The position numbers and the translations under genes are program-made. The notes under the pieces were generated by a model. It was not told where the DNA came from, did not search any database, and worked only from the letters and a program-made list of their open reading frames with translations. Shown here one piece after another: positions 34,175 to 47,100 of a stretch of DNA of 64,000 nucleotides; positions within the stretch are counted from its first letter, which is position 1, and every line of letters begins with the position of its first letter. The DNA is from Arabidopsis thaliana. Its lineage: Eukaryota; Streptophyta; Magnoliopsida; Brassicales; Brassicaceae. The DNA lies in contig NC_003076.8 of the NCBI RefSeq assembly GCF_000001735.4, positions 19,037,835-19,101,834 on the forward strand, written 5' to 3'.

Positions 34175-37100
34175 ATGGATTCTCAACAGAGCGATCTCTT
34201 TGACACCGCATCGCAGCCGGACACGGTGGCCGACGAGTATACCTTTTTGGAATTCAATACTCAAGGCGATTCAGAGTTCGATTACCAGGATTTTGGATCG
34301 CCGACGGCATGGCCGACACCGTCTGATTCTATTTCCATCGCTGACGTTGCCGATCGTGGTGAAGGAGGAGCTGCCGCGGATCATCATTCTGAGGCTTCGT
34401 CACCTTCGTCCCTCTCTGCCGGTGCCGGGAATGGTGCGAAAGTGGGACGCGGTGGAGTTGGTGGAAGTGGTGGTGTTAGTAGTAGTAGTCAGGTTGATGC
34501 ATTGGCCGCTGGTGTGGGAAATTTGAACTTTGAAGAGACTGGTGATGATGATGGTTTTGATTATGGTAAAAATGATTTCACGGAGCACGCTTGTAAGTAT
34601 TGTGGTATCTCGAACCCAGCTTGCGTCGTTAGGTGTAATGTGGCTTCTTGTAGAAAGTGGTTCTGCAATTCAAGGGGAAACACCTCAGGCTCTCATATTG
34701 TGAATCACCTGGTTAGTAATCATCACTGTAATCTGTTTTTTTTTTTCATCTTCTGGAAGTGTTGTAGTTTCTTGTGTTGTTGTTAAGACATGTGGTCATA
34801 GGTATCTCTGGTTTGGTTTGTTTACTCTACAATTTCCATGAGATAGGGTTGCACGCAATTGAACCTTTCTTAATGGATTTCCTTCTGTTGGTTATTTTTA
34901 AGGTGCGAGCAAAACACAAGGAAGTTTGTCTCCATAGAGACAGTCCACTAGGGGAAACAATTCTCGAATGCTACAACTGTGGGTGTCGGAATGTCTTTCT
35001 TCTCGGTTTCATCTCAGCAAAGACAGATAGTGTTGTCGTCCTTCTCTGTAGAGATCCTTGTCTAAATGTAAATGCCCTGAAGGATATGAACTGGGACCTA
35101 AGTCAGTGGTGTCCCTTGATTGACGACAGATGTTTCCTCCCCTGGCTTGTTAAGGTTAGTTTCTGTCCTTGCATTTTTTCTTACGAAGACATTTTCATGT
35201 GATAGCTTTTATTAATTCTTGTTTTACAGGTCCCATCAGAGCAAGAACAGCTAAGGGCACGCCAAATTAGCGCACAGCAAATAAACAAGATAGAGGAATT
35301 ATGGAAGACAAATCCGGATGCTACTCTTGAAGACCTTGAAAAACCTGGTGTAGATGATGAACCTCAGCCTGTTCAACCTAAGTATGAAGATGCGTACCAG
35401 GTATAGATTTTCTCAGCCTTTTACTTATAAAATAAGTAACTCAATTGATATATTAGAGAAACAGTAAATTCGTCATGCCACTTTTGGAAGAGGTCACTGT
35501 TAGAATTATGCTTCTATACTTATCCTTTCTGGTGGTTTGCAGTATCAAAATGTGTTTGCACCTCTAATCAAACTCGAAGCAGACTATGACAAGGTGTGTA
35601 TTTAGTAATTCATTTTATTTGGATTGATTTTCATGTCCCTTTTATATTTGTTCTGTTGGGACTTATCATCTTAAGTCTGCTGTAGATGATGAAAGAGTCT
35701 CAAAGCAAGGAAAACCTCACTGTTCGGTGGGATATTGGTCTTAACAAGAAGCGTGTTGCATACTTCGTCTTCCCAAAGGTGGTTGAAATCTAGTGGTCGC
35801 TATTAAGCCTTGATTAGAACATTTCCCGATTTAAACTTTTGATGCAGGAGGAAAATGAATTGCGATTGGTACCGGGTGATGAACTACGTCTGCGGTACTC
35901 GGGAGATGCTGTTCATCCATCCTGGCAGTCAGTTGGACATGTGGTATACATCGTTCTTGGTTTTGTTATGTTAGTAGGGTGGAGATCCTGTATTTGAGAG
36001 TGTTTAGGTCTTTACCATAAAATTTTAATAATTCTCCAGATCAAGCTAACGGCGCAAGAGGAGGTTGCTCTTGAACTCCGAGCTAATCAGGTGAGTATAA
36101 TTCTGATGTTAGCTTTGCTTTTGACATCGACTTGCGGAGATATGTTCAACCTCACTTACTCTGTGTGTAGGGAGTTCCGATTGACGTAAATCATGGATTC
36201 AGTGTTGATTTTGTTTGGAAAAGTACAAGCTTTGATCGAATGCAGGGAGCAATGAAGAATTTTGCTGTAGATGAAACAAGTGTGAGTGGGTAAGTCAGTC
36301 ATCGGAAAGCCTAGCTCCTTCTTGGTACGTGTCCATTTGTTACTGCATGCTAATCAACCACTGAATCACTATGTTTCTATTCTTTGAAGTTATATCTACC
36401 ATCAGTTATTGGGACATGAAGTTGAGGCCCAGATGGTTCGTAACACACTACCTCGACGTTTTGGGGTACCTGGTCTTCCAGAACTGAATGCATCTCAGGT
36501 AATCATTGGCTTTCAGCTTATCCAGTTCATGAATAATGTTCGTCGTAAATGTCTTCACGGAATTTTCAGAGTCGTTTTGATCCCGTGTTCCTTGTTAACA
36601 CGATGAATAATATATGTTATCTATATAACGGATTTATAACAGGCTCTATTGTATCCTTGAGCAGGTTAATGCGGTGAAAAGTGTCCTTCAGAAGCCCATC
36701 AGCTTGATCCAAGGTCCACCTGGCACAGGCAAAACTGTGACTTCTGCAGCAATTGTGTATCACATGGCAAAACAGGGCCAGGGACAGGTAAAGCTGATTG
36801 TTATTGATTCCCTCAAGATTGCTTTTTGTGAGTTGACTATCAGATATTTATTATTATTACCTGACAGGTTCTCGTTTGTGCCCCAAGTAATGTTGCTGTG
36901 GACCAACTAGCTGAAAAAATTAGTGCTACTGGGTTAAAGGTAAACTTTTAAACCTCCTAGTTTTTCTATTAAAATTTTGCGTAAGACATGGATACTTCAA
37001 TTTATTGTTCATTTTTGGAAGTTTCTACCATCAAAATTTATTTAAAGAGTATATGACTTCTCTTCAAACTTTCTCTTACTCTAATGTCAGGTTGTTCGCC

Positions 37101-40100
37101 TTTGCGCAAAATCAAGGGAAGCTGTAAGTTCTCCTGTAGAGTATTTGACCCTTCACTACCAGGTTAGTTGACATGGTAGCACGCTTTGGTTCATTTAACT
37201 CTCTGGTTCATTTAGTCCCCTATCTTTCTTTGTTTGAAGATAATTCATATGAATGGTTGCTTTCAGGTAAGACATCTTGACACATCTGAAAAGAGCGAAC
37301 TGCATAAGTTGCAGCAGTTGAAAGATGAACAAGGTATCACATTTCAGTTTGTTATCCATTGTTGACATTTTTGAATTTTCATTTTACATTTCTATGCCTG
37401 TTTCTTGTTGTTGATCTGCTGAAGTTTCTTATTGTGCTTGCACCCTGTGACAATTCAAGTGACCATAGCTTTTACTCTTTTTGCTTTTTATTGTCACTAG
37501 GTGAGCTGTCAAGCAGTGATGAAAAGAAATACAAAAATTTGAAAAGAGCGACAGAACGCGAGATAACCCAGAGTGCTGATGTCATATGCTGCACATGTGT
37601 TGGTGCTGCTGATCTTCGGTTGTCAAACTTTAGATTTAGACAGGTTAACAATATTTACTTATTAATTTTGAGCATCTCTAATTGTACGGAAGTCGAAAGC
37701 TGACATGCCCTTCCTCTCTTATAGGTACTTATTGATGAGTCTACTCAAGCAACAGAACCTGAGTGCCTTATCCCTTTGGTCCTTGGAGTAAAACAGGTAT
37801 TAGGGCTCTCAGTGAACTGACTTGTTTTCGTTATTTGCTATTGATTGCTTACAGAAGTTTTTTTGCTCTAGGTTGTTCTTGTTGGTGATCATTGTCAGCT
37901 TGGCCCCGTCATTATGTGCAAAAAAGCAGCTCGTGCTGGCTTGGCACAGTCTCTCTTTGAACGACTTGTGACTCTTGGTATTAAACCAATCAGATTGCAG
38001 GTACTACATTAATCACTCAGGGAATAAGGAAGATATATCTTATATTCCCTTTCACTGTGTGTAGGACTGTCCACTTAATGTTGTCATATCATATTCTTGA
38101 TTGCAGGTTCAATATCGTATGCATCCAGCTTTGTCCGAGTTTCCATCCAACAGCTTCTATGAAGGAACTCTACAGAATGGAGTCACAATTATTGAAAGGC
38201 AAACAACAGGGATTGATTTCCCGTGGCCTGTTCCTAACCGGCCCATGTTTTTCTATGTTCAGGTATCAAACTTCACATTCGAATTAGTTTAGACCATAAT
38301 GGATCTGGCACCCACCATCACAAATCCATTTAAAGCAAGCTCAATCTGAGTTTTAATTTCTATTGTTTTTTTTTTTAATTTGTAGCTGGGACAAGAGGAG
38401 ATCAGTGCTAGTGGAACATCATATCTTAATAGAACTGAGGCTGCTAATGTGGAGAAACTTGTGACTGCTTTCTTAAAGAGTGGAGTTGTCCCCAGTCAGG
38501 TGAGAGTCTTGAGATTCTTAACTAATAGCTAGTATACTTTCTTTTGGCATCTGTTGACGTTATCAGATTATGTTATCAGATTGGAGTTATAACTCCATAT
38601 GAGGGACAGAGGGCATACATTGTTAATTACATGGCAAGAAATGGTTCTCTCCGACAGCAACTGTACAAGGAAATTGAGGTACTATTATCAAGGTCTGTTT
38701 TAAAAGGTTTACTTGATCCTGTCAATTATTTAAAAAACTCTCGAACCTACAGGTTGCCAGTGTTGATTCTTTTCAAGGAAGGGAAAAAGATTACATCATA
38801 TTGTCCTGTGTGAGAAGTAATGAGCATCAGGTATGTGTGATGCTTTTTCTTCTGTAAAACTCTACAGTTCGTACTCTGTTTAATGATTTCCTTTTTAATG
38901 TGGTGCTTTTTCTCCTGAAAATCAATGTTGGAATTGACATGTAACTACTGGTTATTTGGTTTTCAGGGCATTGGATTCCTTAATGATCCACGGAGGCTTA
39001 ATGTTGCACTTACGCGAGCTCGTTATGGAATTGTTATTCTTGGAAACCCAAAAGTTCTTAGTAAACAGCCTCTGTGGAATGGATTGTTGACACATTACAA
39101 GGTATATAGTGGAAATGAGTTCTTTTACCTGGAATGAGTTATTTTTCTTGTGAAGTTTTGGGATGTTATCCGTTTGAGTCCAGAATTGATTGAGTAATAT
39201 GAATGATTGTATGATACTAAATTTTCTTTTCCTTTAACTGACAGGAACATGAGTGCTTGGTCGAGGGACCTCTTAATAATCTAAAGCAGAGCATGGTACA
39301 GTTTCAGAAACCAAGAAAGGTACCAAATGAACCTCTATGTCTATCAATGTAGATTACAGTGACAGGCATTATGAACATTAATCCTCTTTGGTACTTGTTA
39401 GATTTACAATGATCGGAGACTATTTTATGGTGGTGGAGCTGGCATGATTGGAAATGATAATTTTGGTTCGGGTAACCCTAATGCTGACAGAAGAGGCAGT
39501 CGAGGAAGGGGTAAATGTCCAGTACCCTTTTGTGTCTTGTTTGGTTTTAATGTGCTTTAGCCATGCATGTTTAAACCTTTTCTTCTATTGATTCAGCTGG
39601 TGGTTCCTATCTTCCTTCTGGCCCACCTAATGGTGCTAGACCTGGACTACACCCGGCAGGGTACCCGATACCTAGGGTTCCACTTTCACCCTTTCCTGGT
39701 GGTCCTCCTTCTCAGCCATACGCTATTCCAACTCGTGGACCTGTTGGTGCTGTTCCTCATGCTCCTCAACCTGGAAACCATGGTTTTGGAGCTGGTCGTG
39801 GAACTTCAGTTGGGGGGCACCTTCCGCACCAACAAGCCACCCAACATAATGTTGGAACTATTGGCCCTAGTTTAAACTTTCCCCTTGATAGTCCGAATAG
39901 CCAGCCTTCACCTGGTGGTCCGCTATCCCAACCTGGATATGTAAATACTGCCCGCGTCTCTTTCAAATTTTTATCTTTACATCTAATTTTTGAAGCATTA
40001 GAGCTCGCTTATTTTGTTTTATTCCGGATCATGACGCGATAGGTTACCTTTTCAGGGTAGCCAAGCGTTCAGGGATGGATTTTCTATGGGTGGAATATCT

Positions 40101-41022
40101 CAGGTTGTCTTCTTGTTTAATGTTACTGGGTGATTCGGTTGCAGTGTATCCTACCTTTCTTAAATGTAATCTAATCTTCTTATTACCAATACCATCAGGA
40201 TTTCTTGGCTGATGATATCAAGAGCCAGGGATCTCATGATCCTTACAACATGGCCGACTTTGCTACACAGGTGTAGTTTCTCTTCTTAGATATTTGAAAT
40301 GTCATACTTTGGATAGGATAATAGGATAAATGTCTATCTTTTTTGTGGCGATGGCTGTATTTCAAAAGTTTTGGACCATAATTGTTGTTGGTAGGCCTCA
40401 CCGGGTGGATTTGCTGTTGATTATGCCACACAAGGAGCACATGGGGCGTTTCCTGGAAACTTTATGAATCAGAATTCTCAAGGCGGTTATTCTCGTTTCA
40501 GCGGAATTAATGATTTCATGTCTCAGGTGTGTTTCACTGGACTTACCGTTCCTATTAACACAGTTTTTATACTAACACCTTCACCTGAGCCGTTTTCTTT
40601 GCATATGTAGGAGTATATGGCACATGGAGGTCAAGGTCTTTTCACCCAAGCTGGCTTTATCGACTCATCCCAGGATGATGGACAGCAGAATCCTTATGGT
40701 GTGAACAATCCAAATCTTCAGTCTCAGGTTTGTCCTTCTGATGTGAACAATCCTTATCCTTGATTCGTTGTTTGCGTCAACATATTCAATTAACAAACAG
40801 TTGAGGATTTACAAGTATTCACTATCTTTATCTATATATACACATGTTTCTGGTCAAAAGATGCTAATGACTCTTGTCTAAAATTCGGCTCAGGGTCTCC
40901 CAAATTCGCTCTACTCGCAGCCATTCGCACACTACAACACACAGCCACTAAACCTTTCAGGCCCACAGCAATCTCAACCTAACCAGAGCTCACAAAACCC
41001 AAAACATCCTTACAATGGCTGA
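34175..41022 (+). CDS. UPF1: UPF1 RNA helicase, nonsense-mediated mRNA decay, 1254 aa
   Basis: 29 exons: 34175-34711, 34903-35154, 35230-35400, 35543-35593, 35686-35778, 35848-35943, 36040-36090, 36171-36289, 36390-36498, 36665-36787, 36868-36939, 37091-37162, 37267-37333, 37501-37643, 37725-37796, 37872-38000, 38107-38262, 38386-38499, 38580-38678, 38753-38830, 38967-39101, 39245-39319, 39402-39510, 39597-39940, 40056-40103, 40199-40270, 40395-40526, 40611-40727, 40894-41022 (3765 nt). The ATG is [16 protein letters not shown]. The Cys/His-rich zinc module starts near residue 139 (CKYCG...CRKWFC), the UPF2-binding region. The SF1 helicase core has Walker A GPPGTGKT (510-517), motif II LIDESTQ (DE at about 656), [18 protein letters not shown] and LNVALTRAR. 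The C-terminus is Gly/Pro/Gln-rich with many Ser-Gln pairs. UPF1 is the cytoplasmic ATP-dependent helicase that commits transcripts with premature stops to decay. I recall the alternative Arabidopsis name LBA1. Confidence 0.97.
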
Positions 41023-42714
41023 GGGTGAGAAAGACAAAACTTGGATGCAACGGGTTTATAAACTCTTTTGCAAATTCACCGGCTTGGTTCCATGCTGTTC
41101 ACGGCTCCAAACAAACATCTGGTGACTTCCGGGTGCTTGAAAGATACACGCCTTTCTGGCTCGCTTAACGCAGCAAACAGGTAAATGGTTATGCAAAGAA
41201 ACGGGTACCTAAGTAGCCTGGGGAAAAAAGTCTTCGGTCCGTAAATCCTTTTGGCTTATATGTTTTGTTTTTGCCTTGTATTATTAATATACGCTCATAT
41301 GCTCTATATTATTATAGTCAGATATCTGAAGCCTACCCATATTTAAAATTGGTGGTGGTGTTTAATGGTGATATTGATATGATTTACAAGTTCTTTTGCT
41401 TTATTTGGTTTTTATTTTTTTCACGGTCTGAATTCATGATTTGTGTGCAAGTTTTGGTATCATTGGCTTATGGGCTTGTCCAATCTGAAATTTGTTTTGG
41501 ATTTCTAAGTTTCGTTAAAACTGATTCGACTTGAATTTTATGTTCTCAAAATATCTCTGAGTTGAAGAATTTCATAAAGATTATATTTCCTAGGTTTAGC
41601 CGACATGATTTTGTTGTCCCTATGATTTGTTTTTGAGTAGATAGAAATGGTTGGGCAGCATTGGCTAATGAACACGAACATGTTAAAAAAAAAATTGGAC
41701 ATTAGAATATCATATTACATTTTGGTGTCTTAGATGGGTTCTTCGTGACCTTTGAACACATGTCATGACCATATGCGACTGTGATGAATGAGACTCTTAG
41801 CTATGTGGACCCACAAGCCCAAAAATCTTTTTCGAAGCGACACGAAACGCTCTATGTGTTTCTGGTTTGACCTCAAACAGACAAAGAAACTCTCCTAGTT
41901 TGGCTACGTCCTCTCGAGGTTTTCGTTTTGGCTTTAATTTCAAATACAAAAACTGAAAGAGATAGGAAGTAGAATTATATTATATATTAAGTGGAAGATA
42001 AAGTATCACGAAATGTGAGATGCCGTGAACTTTATACCTGCTTACTAGATTTTTATGATCTAGTTGGCCCTTCTAAATCAATCTCTTAAATTTTCCCTAA
42101 ATATTGGCTTTTGTCACGCCTCAAATTTCTTCTTTTCAAAACTACTGAAACATGCCATAAAAGGAAACAAAAAATAAAAATATCTACCTAACATTTTTCA
42201 ACTCTGTTAAGCACATATCTCATCTAATCCTTAACTATGAAAGATTTCAATTTCATTTCTTAGTCTTCTCATCTAATATTTATTCGGAATATGGACTGAC
42301 ATGAATCAATAGAGTAACCGTCTCGTATATTTTAAACTACATTAGATATTTTTCCCTTAATTTTCTGTCAACAACAAAATTTAGATATTTTGTTTTGAGG
42401 CAATCTTATAATTTTGGTTTTCCAACTATTATCTTTGACCCGCCTCACATATTTTAGTGTAGATATAGTACGGACAAAATAAAAATGGTAACGGTTGCAT
42501 CATACCTGCAAAACTCAGAATGGCAGTCTCGTAATTTATGGAAAAAAACAAAGGGTACTGTAGTAAGACAAGTCATTAAAAATAATAATCTTATCCTATG
42601 GAAACAAAACAATATTTTTCCTACTGAAATTTGTGATTATCTTTATATAGTTGTTTAGACATAAATCAAACTTAATTAATGTGAAATCAAATTACATAAC
42701 TGCTTTCTCCCTAA
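41023..42714. other. UPF1 3' UTR and intergenic
   Basis: UPF1 3' UTR up to roughly 41550, then AT-rich intergenic DNA without a recognisable gene. Confidence 0.5.
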
Positions 42715-43594
42715 TCTTATTATATAAATTATGGTTTTCAAAGTTGCTAATTCGTAGGATTGTGCCACGTGTCAAGTCAAACGATCAGATGTTTACATGT
42801 GTCATTCCAAATTTAACTTTTTTATTCTCTAAAAAAATAGAAAATCTTAAAAAGTAAACAAATTTACATATACTAATTTATATATCTATATATTTATAAA
42901 CAATTAACATTTATTCAACAAAAGGAAAATTAACAAATTTGTCTTTAACTCATGTAATCATAGGTGAAAAATAAAACATTTTGAGAAAAATAGCTTAGCT
43001 TATAGGATTTAACTTTTCAATTATTTTCATTTATTAATTTTAACTCATTTAATATTAATTTGCATGATGTAAAATTAACTTACGAGATTACGACATATAT
43101 ACAAAATATATTTTCAACAATGTTTGGTTTTTAAATATTTTTATGGATTTTTTATTATTATTAATTATTAGCCCTAAGCGTTTGGGTATTCGGATCGGGT
43201 ATTTCGGGTTCGGATTTTTGGGTTTAGAAGTTTATGACCCGTTAAGGTAATTTAAGATTTTAGGTCGAGTTCGGGTTCGAGTTTATTTATATATTGAAAT
43301 ATCAAATTTTGTGTACAAATCTATTAAATTACTTGAAAATTTCAAAAATTTCCAAAACAACACGAGTAGTTTTGCTTGAATATATCTTAAAATACACAAA
43401 ATAACTAAAATATCCAAAACATCCTAATAGTTTCTATATATAAGTATAAATATAACTAATATATACTTATATTTGAGATATGTTTGAATACCTATTCGGG
43501 TTCGGGTTCAAGTTTTTCGGGTTTTGAAGTTTAGACCCGTTCGAATATTTGAAAATTTCGGGTACACCCGCCTAAATAGGCGGGCCTTATCTAG
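42715..43594 (+). mobile_element. Probable non-autonomous Helitron
   Basis: The 3' end has the Helitron signature: hairpin CCCGCC-TAAATA-GGCGGG (43567-43584), then ccttat, then CTAG at 43591-43594, followed by T. Internally there are several gttcgggtt/cgggtattcgg-type repeats (43190-43560). The proposed 5' end TCTTATTATATAAATTATGG at 42715, preceded by A, fits insertion between A and T, but this end is a guess. No Rep/helicase frame is present. Confidence 0.6.
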
Positions 43595-43713
43595 TATAAA
43601 ATAAAATGATTATAAAGCAAAGATTTCAAAAACAAAAAATAAATAGTATTTAATTTTGATGCAGAGGACAGCTGTACATTTGATTTAAGCGTAGCTTCAA
43701 CTCCATAACAGTC

Positions 43714-43732
43714 CTCTCTCTCTCTCTCTCTC
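43714..43732 (+). repeat. (CT)n microsatellite in the leader of the glycine-rich protein gene
   Basis: Perfect CT run in the presumed 5' leader or core promoter of the gene starting at 44171. CT/GA runs are common around plant transcription starts. Confidence 0.7.
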
Positions 43733-43876
43733 ATTCTGAAAGGAAAAAAAAAAGAAAAAAGGAAAGCTAAGTGAAACAGAAAAAGACCATCTCTGACTAC
43801 ACTACTCCTGAAGATCCCAAACAAAAAAGCTTCATAGTGAAAAATTATTCCTTCGTTTTCTCGATTTCTGAATCAG

Positions 43877-44018
43877 GTTTACCATTTTTCTCACTCTCTT
43901 CTCTGCGCTTTCTTCGTTTGTGATGAAACTCTCCTCGCGCTGTGACATTGTTTTTTCCGCTTTCTTAGGTTTTTTCAAAATTTCCTTATGCGATTTTTTT
44001 CTCTCTTTGTTGTTGCAG
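43877..44018 (+). other. Probable 5' UTR intron of the glycine-rich membrane protein gene
   Basis: Donor aatcag|gtttac and acceptor tgttgcag|attttg border a T-rich 142-bp stretch in the leader. Predicted from borders and composition only. Confidence 0.5.
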
Positions 44019-44106
44019 ATTTTGTGAATTCAGATTAGTTTCGATTGTTTGTGGAGTCGTATCGGAATTGAAGTTGATCGACTGAGAATTGCGAGTTTTT
44101 TCTTAG

Positions 44107-44151
44107 ATGTCGTCAGTGTTGTTTTGGTTCTCTGGGATAGTGTGTGACTGA
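44107..44151 (+). promoter_or_regulatory. uORF (14 codons) before the glycine-rich membrane protein
   Basis: ATG at 44107 reads MSSVLFWFSGIVCD and stops 19 bases before the main ATG at 44171. It is out of frame with the main protein. Confidence 0.5.
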
Positions 44152-44170
44152 TTTTTGCTTTTCATTGGTG

Positions 44171-47100
44171 ATGCTTGGACTTGTGTTCTTGTGTGTCCTT
44201 TTGGTCTCTACGCCATGTTTTAGCTTATCACAGTATGGGGTCACTGAATTTGAGAGCTCTGTGAGATTGTTTTCAGATGAAGCTTCTGGAAATTCTACTA
44301 GTTCTCCGATTTCTGTGACTTGTCAAGACCTGGATGGTGTTGGATCGTTGAATACCACTTGTACATTGAACTCGAATTTGCGATTCGATTCCGATGTTTA
44401 TGTATATGGAACTGGTAATCTGAACATACTTGCACATGTCTTAGTTGATTGCCCTGTTGAAGGATGTATGATCACCTTCAATGTATCTGGAACTATTCAT
44501 TTGGGTCAATCAGCAAGAATTGTTGCTGGTTCTGTGGTTTTTTCTGCTATCAACTTAACAATGGATAGCAATTCGTCTATCTACACGACAGCATTGGCTG
44601 GACCACCACCTTCTCAGACTAGTGGAACACCATATGGTATTGATGGTGCCGGTGGAGGCCATGGTGGGAGAGGTGCTTCCTGTGTGAAGAGTAATAAAAC
44701 GACTTATTGGGGTGGTGATGTTTATGCTTGGTCGTCTTTGCATGATCCGTGGAGCTATGGGAGTGAGGGAGGGGTTAAGTTATCCACAAAGAATATCAGA
44801 GGCAAAGGTGGAGGTCGTGTTAAACTCATATTGACGGACACAGTACATGTGAATGGAACTGTTTCCGCAGATGGTGGTGATGCTGGAGAGGAAGGGGGTG
44901 GAGGATCTGGAGGAAGTATCTGTATTCGTGCGGTAAAGCTGTAAGTCCATGCTTCCATTTGACTCCTATGTCCTATCTCAGTCCTTATAGAAATAATTGG
45001 AAGTTGATAGTACTTATCTATTTGGAGCTGCGACCTGACTGTAACAAATTCTTGGGGATACTTTGAAATCAATTTTACTACGGATTTGTCGTGGGAATGT
45101 GTTAAATCAATGTTTTACATGTTAACTTGTTAGTTTTGTTTCGCTTCAATCTGTCTCACCTATCATTTGAATATGTAGGAAGGGTTACGGTAAAATATCT
45201 GCATCGGGTGGGAGGGGATGGGGTGGAGGTGGCGGAGGAAGGATCTCTCTTGACTGTTACAGCATACAAGAAGATGTCAAAGTTTTTGTTCATGGTTTGT
45301 ATTTTTTTTTTGCTTCCTATCAGCGCTCATGCAAGTGACCTAGGTCTTCTACAAGCTGTTTTTATCATCCACATAAATCTCAGTAGTTGTGCTTTCAAGT
45401 AGTTTTAAAACACTTCTGAATTATTGTTTCCCTATAATGGAAAACTTGATGTCCTGTTTCTTGTTTCCTGTGGAATTACTTCTCCATTTTATGCTGTGTT
45501 GAATATTTCATCAGTTCATCCTTACTAACTATGTATTTCCATTGTCTTAACTGCAGGTGGCGCAAGTATCGGGTGCCCCAAAAATGCAGGAGCAGCTGGA
45601 ACATACTTTAATGCTGAATTAGTGAGTTTAAGGGTTGGAAATGATAACATGACTACAGAGACAGAAACTCCTTTGCTCGATTTTCCTACAAGGCCTCTGT
45701 GGTCAAACATCTATGTAGATAATAATGCAAAAGTTTTGGTCCCGCTGCTGTGGACCAGAATGCAGGTCAGTAAATTTCCGGAATGTCTTTTTTTGTTCTT
45801 CTTTTGATATAGTCTTGAATCGTATTTTCTACTCTGATTCTTTTGTGTTCCGTGTAAACCTTTATAATATGAATGGCTTTCTATATTTTTCTTTTTCTTT
45901 TTAAGAGTTGACCTTGCAATTTTCAGTACTTTTTCTTATCAAAGGAGCTTCTATGAGCTTAATAGAAGATCCTTGGTCTCTCTTCCTTTGAATACTTAGT
46001 ATGTTGGCACTACCCCCTATGGTTGTTACTTGTTATTTATTTTTCTGATTCTGAAGGTCGGAGGTCAAATCAGTCTTTATCGGGGAAGCAGCATTGTTTT
46101 CGGGTTATCAAAATATCCAATTTCAGAATTTGAGCTTGTTGCTGAAGAACTTTTAATGAGTAACTCCGTTATAAAGGCAGGTTATTGTTCCTAACCAGTC
46201 AGTAAGAATCTTGTTTGTCTTGTACCGTCCTGTTTTTCCTGTATGTTATGTTAAGTTATATGTCCTTTAATGAAGGTTTTTGGTGCATTACGACTTGTTA
46301 CGAAGATGCTGCTCATGTTGAATTCTGTGATTCAAATTGATGGTGAAGGAAACCCTGCAGTGCCTTCCTCTGTTCTTGAAGTTCGCAACCTTGCAGTTCT
46401 AAAGGTATACTTGAAAATTTTATCATGTCTCTTTTTCTTAATTGGTTGGATTGGAAGACAGATTTTGACTTTTTCTTCTTGTAGGGAAAATCCGTCATTA
46501 CTTCTAATACGAACTTGGGTGTATATGGTCAAGGAATGTTGACGCTATCTGGTCCTGGGGATGCAATTAAAGGCCAAAGACTTTCCTTATCTCAATTTTA
46601 CAACATAACTGTAAGAAGTTATTGTCTTAAAATGTTAATAACTTCCAACTTCTGTTGACTTGTATACCTCTATGTTATTATGAGATCATGTTTCCGTCTG
46701 TTTGTTAACAAACATTTACTTAGACATAGTCATCGGTGGAATGCAAAACTCTCTTTAACAGTTCATAAATTTTGCAGGTTGGACCAGGCTCTATACTTCA
46801 AGCACCACTTGATGATTATGAAAGCAAAAACGCGTGAGTAACACTTCCTATACGTTTACATAATTTATTTTGTGAGGATGATTAGTACTTGACTCAATAA
46901 TTAAAAACGTTTGACAGGGTTACTCAGACCCTTTGTGAGAGCAAAACATGCCCAATAGATTTAATCAGTCCGCCGGATGATTGCCATGTCAATTATACAC
47001 TATCCTTTTCCCTTCAGGTATATTTGATGGTGGTTCAAAAGTATCTTTCTGGCACGAGTTAACTTTTGTGATGTATAGACTTTGTACTACAGACTAGGTA

